This document shows positions 55,743 to 64,000 of a stretch of DNA of 64,000 nucleotides, piece after piece. A program made the translations under genes and the position numbers. This stretch comes from Anaeramoeba flamelloides (Eukaryota > Metamonada > Anaeramoebidae): positions 5,337,001 to 5,401,000 of the forward strand of contig JANTQA010000070.1 of assembly GCA_027625915.1 (NCBI GenBank), read 5' to 3'. Each line of letters starts with the position of its first letter. Position 1 is the first letter of the stretch. The notes below the pieces were generated by a model. That model was not told the DNA's origin, did no database searches, and saw only the letters and a program-made list of their open reading frames with translations.

Positions 55743-55936
55743 ATGATAATTTTCCTCGATTTAAATCACGAGTTCAAATTTTCACAGAAAAACCAAAAAA
55801 CGTCTTTCACATGATATTACCAAACTTATTATATTATTCAAGAGACTTTTAAGTCTTGATTTCTTTTTTGAAATACTGTTGAACTCAGAATAAAACAATT
55901 GAAATTTTATCCTCACCACCAATCATAAAATAGATT

Positions 55937-56292
55937 TCTTAATTTTTCGATATTTTATTCATAAAACGCAAGTTTTTCATCAACAACGATACACTTTTCA
56001 GGTAGGTACACATTAGAAACTATACTTGATATGCTTATTACGTTCTATTACATTACTAAATAAAAAGAAGTAGATTGGTGAAGAAATGTCAAGAATAAAT
56101 TGAAATTGAAAATCCTTTATCAAATTTCTCAACAAACCCAAACTTCAGCGATGGTTTCTTAAATAAAATTTATTGTCATTTAAAACCTTAAATATATTGC
56201 CAAGTTTCCTCTCTCATGTGTACCTACCTGAAAAGTCTATATTTGTTAATTGAAAAACTTATGGTTTGAGAATAAAACTTCGAAAAATTAAG
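55937..56292. repeat. Family R element with 78-bp terminal inverted repeats
   Basis: Left CTTAATTTTTCGATATTTTA ... CTTTTCAGGTAGGTACACAT; right ATGTGTACCTACCTGAAAAG ... TAAAACTTCGAAAAATTAAG. 356 bp. Single copy here, well preserved and 390 bp upstream of the Furry ATG, so it may lie in its promoter. Confidence 0.85.
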
Positions 56293-56679
56293 ACTTCATT
56301 TTTTCAGCTTGTAACGTTCTTCAAGGGTATTCAAATAAAAGAGAATCTCAACAATTTAGGTTTTTAAAGCTTTTCTCAAGAAGTTTATGTTTTTATTCTT
56401 CTTTCGAATCCAAAAAGGTATGTGTAAAATTGCAAAAAAATTTTACCTTTTAAAAGAATAATGACAGAATCAAGTAATATTTTGCCAAAAACAAGTGTTA
56501 AGTAGAGAAGTATTTTGGAATTGGTCACAACACAAACTAACAAATTACAAAAGTTGATTTTGTTGAGAAATTCGAAAGTGTGTACAAGAAAACTATTCAG
56601 ATTTTTTGAGATATTTTTTCAATCCTCATCTTTTCCTCAATTTGTTTCTTGTTTTAAAGAATTTTAAACAATTGTTTAA
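56293..56679. promoter_or_regulatory. Furry upstream region
   Basis: Unassigned 390 bp between element R and the ATG. No clear promoter motif. GGTATGTGTAAAATTGC near 56416 looks like a splice donor, so an untranslated first exon is possible. Confidence 0.35.
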
Positions 56680-59600
56680 ATGGCTGATCTTCAGAAACAT
56701 ATTGTAGAAAGAACAATAAATGAGTTTTGTGTTGCCACTCTTTCTGTTATTAATAAAACTATTGACAAAGTGCGTCTCTTTTTTCTTTTTAATTTTGATC
56801 CTCCGATGTGTTTTCTCTTGTTTTCAGAAAAAAAAAAAAAATCGAAAAATCAACAAAAAAAGCCATCAATTAGAAAACATAATTTTGAAATCGGCTAAAA
56901 AAATTTCTTCTTTTTCTTAAAATCTTTCACTCTTGATTATATTAAAAACAAAAAATTACAACATTATTTGTTGTAAATTAGAAAAAATTATTCTCATTAA
57001 AAGAATTTCGAATCCACAACTTCCCAAAATTAATAAACGCGATCGAAACTCTATCCACCATTTCAAAAAATTACACAACACAAATTCTAACTCCTCTTGT
57101 TTCTTGGAGATCTTTGGTCAAAGAGCAACATCCAAATACCTTTAAATCACAAAAAATGTAAATCATCTATTTTATTTCTTTTTTAAATTTTTTCTTTTTC
57201 CCATAAAGTTTGTATTGACAATGCTCTTCTTTTTCATTGATTCTTTTTGATATCTTTTTCAATTCAAAATTTTCAATAGAGACTTGAATCAAATTTTGTC
57301 AAAGAACAATTTTAAAGCTACTTCAAAGCAGGTTTGTATTTTTTGTCAACTAAAAAAAAAAACAAAACTTTATTTTTTTCCTTTATTTTTTCAAAATAAA
57401 AAAAAAGAAAACAATTGAATTCGAAATTTGTCGATTACAAATTGTTTCCTATTCGATTTGAAAAAAAACTAAAAGACTTCTTTCAACTTCACACCCACTT
57501 CAGAAAGTTGAATAAAGCACCTCTCAAAATATTTTGATGAACCAAAAGTTGTTTAAAAATTTAAAAATTTTCATTTTGTTCAGTTTCAAACAAACCTCTT
57601 GTGGTGTACAATCTCTGAAGAACGGAAAAAAGTGTTCTTGTGTTAGTCTTGAGGGTTTGTTATTTTCGTTTTTCGAAGAACGATCTTCAACAAAGTATGT
57701 ATTTTAATCGTGGTTCAAAATGTAAAAAAAGGAAATTTTTCTTTTTTTGTTTTCTGAAATCCAAATTGAAGAATGTAAGATGAAAAAAAATGGGTAGGTA
57801 AGTTCAAAAAAAATGTGATTTTTGAGTTGTAGAAAATTTTTTTAATTACTTTTTTGGTTTTATTTGGAGCTTTTTTAAAATAATCTTTTTTCATTTGGTT
57901 AATTGACTGGTTAGGGTAATTGAGTAAAAGGGAAATGAATGGGTCAATTGAAAATTCAAAAATCTCAAGTAGTGATTAAATACCTACCAATCTATTAATC
58001 TTACACTCTTCTTTTTGTGATTTTGGAAGAGAAAAAATTGATTGCCAAAAATTTCCTTTTTAAAAACCTATAAAATTCAAATTAAGTTGTAGATCGATCA
58101 ACAAGGAACCAAAATAACAAGGAATCACACCAGACATAAGATAATTTTTTTTTTCCCTCTTCAAGGACAGTAATCTTTAACTTGATAAAAGGGTGTTATT
58201 CAATTAACACCAAAAGAATTAATTTGTTCCATTGAAAAAACCCAAAATTTTGTATTATCACAAAAACTAATTTTTAATTATTCAAATTAATAGAAACCTG
58301 AAAAATGAAAAGTAAAAATCAAAAATCAAAATTCTTCAAGAAGCAATATGCTGGTTTAACAATTCTTCAAGTATTAGCAATCGAAAAGTTAATTAATTTG
58401 AATTATACATCATACATACGTACACATGCAGATACATACATATATAGATATGTATATACATATAAATTTGTTACTTCTTAACAACCTCTAGATCTCTTTA
58501 TACTGAAAACTAATTTTTTTTAATTTGAACAATATTTCTTCTTGGTACAAAAAATTGAGATTAGACAAAAAATTGCATTTTTTTTTGGCTTATTTCTTTC
58601 TCTAATTTAGGTTTTTACAAAAAACGATCATTTATTGTTTGTGTAATTTTTAATAAAGAAGATAAACCCCATTCCAAAAATTTGTAAACACACCCAAAAT
58701 CAAAAATAGATAAAAAAAATCTCAATTTATTGTATTTTTGGATTTATTGTTAAGAACTAAGTGTTCAACACTTAGTCTGGTAAAAAGAGAATTTTGGAGT
58801 GATTAAAATTTGTGTCTCCCAATTCAAAGAGCGTCCAAGATAGACACAGTCGATTTATTGTATTTTCGGATTTATTGTTAAGAACTCAGTGTCTAACACT
58901 TAGTCTTGTAGAGAGAGAATTTTGAAGTGAATAAAATTTGTGTCTCCTAATTCAAAAAAATTCTAAATAGACACAGCCATTAGAAGAATTTTAAACTCAA
59001 TTTGGTTTTCTAAAATAATATAAAGAGTCTAAAAAAAAAGATTTTTTTAAAAGAGAGGGAGAAGAAAAAAATAAATAAAGAAAAAAAAAAAGAAGTGAAA
59101 AATAATTTATTATATTTTTCCAAACCGAATATTAAATAACATTGAAGTGACCGACTATTAATGTTTTTATATGTAATCATTTTTAAACCAAACAAAAGAA
59201 AAAAATAAAAATCTATATGTCCAAAATAATGAAATGAGCTGAACAAAAAATGTATTGGTAAATTTGTTTAAATTTCAACAATAATTGTTGATCTATAAAA
59301 TGATGTGATACTATCGAGAAACAGTATGTAATTTTTCAATTTAACTAACTCAACATTAACCTTCTATCAATCATTGATAAAAAAAATTTACGGATCTAAC
59401 GAAACAGATTACATAACTGAAAAAAACGAAATGAAAATAAAACAGAAAAAGACCAAAAAATGAAATAGTTTGTAAAAATCAAAATTATTTCCAAATTGAA
59501 TTTAAGATGCAGTATTTTTATTCTTTAGACTGTTTTAACTGTGTCCAAATTTTTGGAATTTAGTTTTGAAATAAAAATAATAAATTCAGCAATATTTACA

Positions 59601-61867
59601 ATTAAACGAGTATAGTTCTTGTTTTTATTGATTTAAGTTATTTATAGGGTGCAAAACAAAATTACTAAATTTTAAAAAAAAAATATTGATTTTTAAAACT
59701 ATTGACATAAATCATGAATAAATTCAAAACAAGAACTGACTATATTTTTTCGTATTTATCGTGAAAATAACAGCAACCCAATACCCTTTTTTAAAAAAGA
59801 GTACTTTCAAAGTTTGAAATGATTCAAAATAAAATTTTTTAATAATTTACACTGAGAAATTCTGAAGGAATAATTTTCAAACCAACAAAAAAAATTAAAA
59901 ATCATTCCAAAACATCAAGTTAATTTTAAACAAAATACAAACTACAAAATCCAATCAAAATAAAAATAAAAATAAAAAACAATCAAAAATCAAAAACAAA
60001 CAAAAATCAAAAACAAACAAAAATAAAAAACAATTAAAAATTAAAAAAAACGCAACCAAAAACACAAATCAAAATCAAAATAAAAATAAAAAAATTAACA
60101 ATATATAAAAAAAAACACAAATAGTTGTTATTTGATATCATATTTTGTATTGTGATCAATAGAATATTATTAAATCGAGAAACAGGATTATTAGCTACAA
60201 TTGTTGACAAATTATTAAACATTTCATTATATCCGATCATTGAATTAAATAATTTAAAGTCTTCACAAAGTTTCCAAAACATAATCCAATCGAATGATCA
60301 GCAATTGAGCAGTAAAGCAAAATTATTAAAAGAAAATTGCAAGTTGGCCTTATTATCCCACGGTTCGATTATCACTACATTATCAAAAATATCATTCAAG
60401 ATCATGACCAACAAATTTTTCCATTTAATTCACAATGAAAATGAATTAAAATCTGGATTATTTCTGGCTATAAGGTTCATTTCGTTGGATTTGACTACAC
60501 AGGGAGGAGGAGAAATGAGTACAAAGTTTGTCAGTTTAATTGAAAAACTGTTTAATGACATTAAAAAAAAAAAGGAAAAAGTTTATTTGTCATTCTCCGT
60601 ATCTTTTGTTTTTCTGCAATGTGCGATTGAAATTAATTCTAAAAAATTAAAACTTTCTTCTAGTTGGTATAATGCGATTAACAATTTATGGAATCTAGCC
60701 ATTGAAATTGCAAAAGTCAGGAAAATGAATGGGAAGGGTTTGCATTTTTTAACTGCAGTCTTGTGTTGTTTAGATAAAAACAATTTCCGGCAAAAAAAGA
60801 AAAACTACTTGTCTCTATTATTTAAATCATTGAAGGACAAATCGACAAGAACACATGCGATTTTATGCGCTTCCAATTTTTTAAGGGTGTTTTTAAATAT
60901 GGAGTCTAACACTGAGCAAATTAAAAAAAATTTAGACGTCTTAGGAACAATTATTGAAAGGGGCTTTTCTTTAAAAAAAAAAAAAAAAAAGGGATTATTG
61001 ATATATGATCCTAAGCAATTTAAATATTTAAAAGAATTGCTTTTTTCGATCTCAATATGGGATTTTGAATATTCAGTCTTAAATATCATATTACCGATAT
61101 TGAAAAATAAAAATATCTCTAATGAAAAAATGATTGTTGCGTTATCTGGAATTAAAAAACTATTCCTAAATTTCAATTATTTCATTATTAATAAATTTTC
61201 GAATAATTTAATTTCTTCACCTTTCTCTTCATATTTAACAAAAACGGCACCATCATCATCAACAACAACAACAACAACGTCATCATCATCATTAAAAACA
61301 AAGCCAATGATTACAGATCAATCAGTAATAAAATTATATTCATTTTTAAAATTTAATGATTTAAAATTAATTTCCAAACAATTTCAATTTAAAAATATTA
61401 ATCAAAATAAGGTACATTCTTCATTACGAATTTATGAATTACAAATTTCCAATGCATTAGAAAATTGTTTAACCTCTCTGAATAAGCAATATGGGAACTT
61501 ATTATTAAATAATAATACAATAAAAAAGACTGTTAATGATTTAATACCAAAGGAAATCTGTGGGATACATTTAATAAAAGCATGTATTTCTTTAATTCCT
61601 CAATTTTATCCTATTCAAAGCAAAATTATTTCTTTGCTTTGCCAATATACAATACATATTGATCCCAATTTATCAAATAGGGCCAAAAAGGCTCTATTGC
61701 AAACAATAGTGTATCGACCAAATTTAAGATTTAAGGTAATTAAAGAATTTATTGATTTCATTTTTAACATTAGTGTTAATAAAGAGGAAAAGAATAATAG
61801 TAGCAACAGTGGTAACAGCAATAGCAATAATAGTAACAACAACAATAGTAATAGCAGCAATAACAAT

Positions 61868-61901
<34 letters not shown>

Positions 61902-61903
61902 GC

Positions 61904-61942
<39 letters not shown>

Positions 61943-63232
61943 TCTGAATTGCTATTAAAGAGTATTATAGATTTTATAAAATTAATTAAAATTTGGATTA
62001 AATTATTAAAAGGGAAATTAATATTAAACATTGAATTGATAAATCCTGATTTAAAATGTAATAATAATTTGAATAAATTAGAATACAAATTTGATCCTTT
62101 ATATATCGAAAGTATTTTAATAATATTATTGACCGATCTAAATCCAGAAATTAGAAAAAATGTTTTTAAAACTTTAAAAAAATTATCCAAATTGCAAAAA
62201 TTATTAATAGATTCTCAAAATGAAACAAACGATCCTAATAAAAATAAATTTAACAAGATGAAGGGAAATGATCATGATAATGTAACATCAATACAAAATG
62301 AAAGGGAACAACAAAAGGAAGAAAAAGAAGAAACGCATAAAGAAAAAGAAAAATATCCACTTAGAATCATAGATATTTTGGATAATTTATACCCAAATTT
62401 AATTAATATAAATAAAAAAATTAATAATAGCAAATATAAGCCCGAAAAAATTTTAGACATTGAAGTTTTAACAAAATATTTATCGATTGACGAAATTAAT
62501 TTGAATACTTTATCTATTGATTTCAAAAAAGAAAAAGAAAAAGAAAAAAATGATTTATCGGTTTTGAATCCAAATTCAAAAAATAAATTAAAAAAAAATA
62601 CTTTATTTAATTTAATTTGTTCAAAATCAGAAAGCGATTACCAATGGTGGATCCGGTGCCTATTAAAAATCATTTTATTCATTAATAAAATCTATCCAGA
62701 ATTGTCTCAAAATATAATGAATTTTTCATTAAAATTAGTAAAATCATTTGAAATTAATGTGAATTCAAAAAATATTAATGAAATATCCAATTTAGTTTCA
62801 TTAAGATGGAGTTCTCTATGTTCATTAATTTTTTCTACTGTGCCAAAATTAAAGAATGATCAGAATAATAATAAAAAAATCCAAGAAAAGGAATGGTATA
62901 AATTAATGAAATCAATTATCCCATTTTTAGATTGCGAAAATGAATCGATATCCTCTGGGGCATTATTTTCTTTATCGCAGACTCGGATTGAGTTCATTCC
63001 AAAATTGGTAATTGAATTCAGAACGTTAGTTGAAAAATTATTATTATCTAAAAATGAAGTATTAGCTAAACAAGTCAAGGGTACTTTATTAACGAGTATT
63101 ACAATTTTATATAAAATCGTTTCTGATCGATTAAAATTTATTTTTGAAAATTCTCAAAGGAATAATCAAGATCAAAATAATCAAAAGAATGATCATCACC
63201 AACAACAACAAGAACAACAGCAGCAGCAGCAG

Positions 63233-63278
<46 letters not shown>

Positions 63279-64000
63279 TCTCAAGGAATGGTAATAATGG
63301 TATTCAAAAAAGCAAAAAACAAGAAAAAGAAAAAAATTATAATTTAAATAATAAAGAAATCCAAGAAATTATTATTGCATTAATAGCACAATTAAACCAG
63401 ATACACAAGTGCTTTCTAAATCCAATCCTTTTGCCCTTGACAATTGATCAATTACCGTTAAGATATAATTTTTGTTTGTTTGTTGATCGTATAGCAGAGT
63501 TGTGCACAAATAATAATGATGACTTGCCCAAGGAAACTCGAAGGCAACTATTTTTAATGATGCAAGAAATGTGTGGTATTGGTAATTTAGGTGAATTGAA
63601 AAGAAATGAGGAATTAAAATTAGTCATTTCCCAAAGCACAGAAAGGATTAAGGAAATTGATTTGCAGATGAAATTTAAAAGAGAGTTTTTAAATTATAGA
63701 AAGTCTGTCGAGTTTGCTGCTTGTAAATGTATGTCATCTTTATTATCGGGTCAATTATTTTATGAAAACAATTTGAAAACAGATAGTTTAATTTTTAGTT
63801 GGATAAATGAATTATTAAAAACCAAAAATGAAAATTTGAAAAAAATCGGTTTGTTATCAATCAAGAATTTTTATTCTCAAAATTATAATTCCTTATTGAT
63901 TCCTTATTTAGATTTGTGTTATTCTGTAATTTCTTCGATCTCGAAATCTTATACAATTATTTTGATGAAATCATTATTAGACGATGATAAACAAAGCGAT
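56680..64000 (+). CDS. FRY: Furry-type cell-morphogenesis protein, 5' part, five exons (runs off right edge)
   Basis: Proposed exons 56680-56769, 56982-57157, 57280-57331, 58341-58387 and 60163-64000, about 1,400 codons. Furry (yeast Tao3, fission yeast Mor2) scaffolds NDR/LATS kinases and Mob for polarity and cell shape. Exon 5 aligns with the N-terminal half by motif: ALYPL-like LHFLTAVLCCLDKNNFRQKK, LLFKSLKDKSTRTHAILCAS, LIKACISLIPQFYPI with TIHIDPNLSNRAKKALLQTI, SGALFSLSQTRIEFIPKLVI, EFAACKCMSSLLSGQLFYEN. Exons 1-4 supply the missing start: QKHIVERTINEFCVATLSVI, FPKLINAIETLSTISKNY, ILTPLVSWRSL, QYAGLTILQVLAIEK joined to ILLNRETGLLATIVDKLLNI. Phases match at each junction. Exon 4 uses an AAG acceptor and a GTTAAT donor, so its edges are the least certain. 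PolyAsn (61800-61940) and polyGln (63200-63275) loops interrupt the repeats. Confidence 0.9.
56770..57279 (+). other. Furry introns 1 (56770-56981) and 2 (57158-57279)
   Basis: Intron 1: GTGCGT ... AAATTAG, 212 bp, phase 0. Intron 2: GTAAATC ... TTTCAATAG, 122 bp, phase 2. Exon 2 lies between them at 56982-57157. An alternative for exon 1 is the TTTTCAG at 56827, which would give a 60-codon product ending in stop; I prefer the longer reading because exon 2 then resembles Furry. Confidence 0.75.
57332..58340 (+). other. Furry intron 3 (1,009 bp), contains element B9
   Basis: Donor CAG|GTTTGT, acceptor TTCTTCAAG|AAG (or three bases later). Most of it is a diverged family B copy. Confidence 0.65.
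57600..58180. repeat. Family B element, diverged copy B9 (in Furry intron 3)
   Basis: Left GGTGTACAATCTCTGAAGAA, right TCTTCAAGGACAGTAATC followed by TTTAA. Interior AATCGTGGTTCAAAATG, CCAAATTGAAGAATGTAAG and its counterpart TCTTACACTCTTC, and GTAGATCGATCAACAAGGAA. Confidence 0.72.
58388..60162 (+). other. Furry intron 4 (1,775 bp), contains element G3
   Basis: Donor GAAAA|GTTAAT, acceptor GTGATCAATAG|A, phase 2. Carries a purine-pyrimidine run at 58405-58468, element G3, and A-rich CAAAAATCAAAAA-type low complexity at 59945-60118 just before the acceptor. Confidence 0.65.
58671..59560 (+). repeat. Family G element, copy G3, with an internal tandem duplication
   Basis: Left ATTCCAAAAATTTGTAAACA, right GTGTCCAAATTTTTGGAATT. 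Interior as G1. A unit of about 126 bp is present twice, 58726-58853 and 58854-58979, each with TTATTGTTAAGAACT(A/C)AGTG, an AGTGT...ACACTTAGTCT hairpin and TAGACACAG(T/C)C. G1 and G2 lack this. Confidence 0.82.
61795..61942 (+). repeat. AAC trinucleotide tract in Furry exon 5 (poly-Asn)
   Basis: AAC/AAT/AGC codons give about 45 Asn with scattered Ser. It sits between two armadillo-like helices, where insertion should be tolerated. Confidence 0.92.
63200..63276 (+). repeat. CAA/CAG trinucleotide tract in Furry exon 5 (poly-Gln)
   Basis: A run of CAA and CAG codons, about 24 residues of Gln with single His, Glu and Lys. The frame is kept on both sides. Confidence 0.92.

Noticed and set aside
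56827-56922. Alternative exon after TTTTCAG giving a 60-codon protein
   Set aside because: The intron would be 59 bp with good ends, but the added sequence is only Lys-rich filler, whereas the exon at 56982 carries Furry motifs and fits the phase.
58308-58340. In-frame ATG and codons before Furry exon 4
   Set aside because: An in-frame TGA lies two codons upstream and no acceptor of the right phase exists before 58341, so I start the exon at 58341.
61615-62190. 191-codon Leu-rich minus-strand ORF
   Set aside because: Complement of the poly-Asn-coding tract and flanks in Furry exon 5.
1-64000. tRNA, rRNA or CRISPR features
   Set aside because: I found no cloverleaf-like GC-rich segment and no regularly spaced repeats; repeats here are palindromic and dispersed.
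1-64000. Retrovirus-like, LTR or Polinton-type elements
   Set aside because: No long terminal direct repeats, reverse transcriptase, integrase or capsid-like frames were recognised.

Overview
The window is nuclear DNA from an AT-rich protist. Evidence for a eukaryote is direct: spliceosomal introns with GT...AG ends interrupt two recognisable genes, and the gene set (SLU7, TAF10, an RNA polymerase I/III subunit, actin-related proteins, Furry) is eukaryote-specific. Asn-, Gln-, Lys- and Ser-homopolymers in proteins, very AT-rich spacers and standard stop codons suggest an amoeba-like lineage (Amoebozoa, Anaeramoebae or similar). That placement is inference; nothing here fixes the species.

Layout. 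1-997 (-): 5' part of an RCC1-repeat protein. 6198-7247 (+): SRAP/HMCES DNA-protein crosslink protein with a Gly-Ser linker and a PIP box. 8-18 kb: gene-free block of nested inverted-repeat elements. 18428-19768 (+): splicing factor SLU7. 23301-23756 (+): TFIID subunit TAF10. 24-30.5 kb: more elements. 30693-35392 (+): RPAC1 in two exons split by a 3.5 kb intron. 36910-38151 and 42316-43527 (+): two divergent actin-related proteins. 47630-51205 (+): Ser/Lys-rich protein with a vWA-like core. 56680-64000 (+): five exons, including 47- and 52-nt ones, of a Furry-type cell-morphogenesis protein that runs off the right edge. Eight consecutive genes lie on the + strand.

Between and inside genes I find at least 15 families of non-autonomous inverted-repeat elements, often nested, with no transposase ORF. 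One group (families B, M, S) ends in TTAAGG and abuts in chains sharing single TTAA sites. Another (A, H) has TIRs starting CAGT next to TA. A third (E) consists of modular hairpin units with CCTAGGCACT/CCTAACG joints, whose number differs between paralogous copies; one copy lies in the RPAC1 intron. Family letters (A-S) are my own labels for this window.

The genes do not form an operon or pathway, though three (SLU7, TAF10, RPAC1) serve transcription or splicing. TAF10 and RPAC1 share a homologous upstream region of about 0.6 kb; in RPAC1 it is split by a 2.35 kb chain of TTAA elements.
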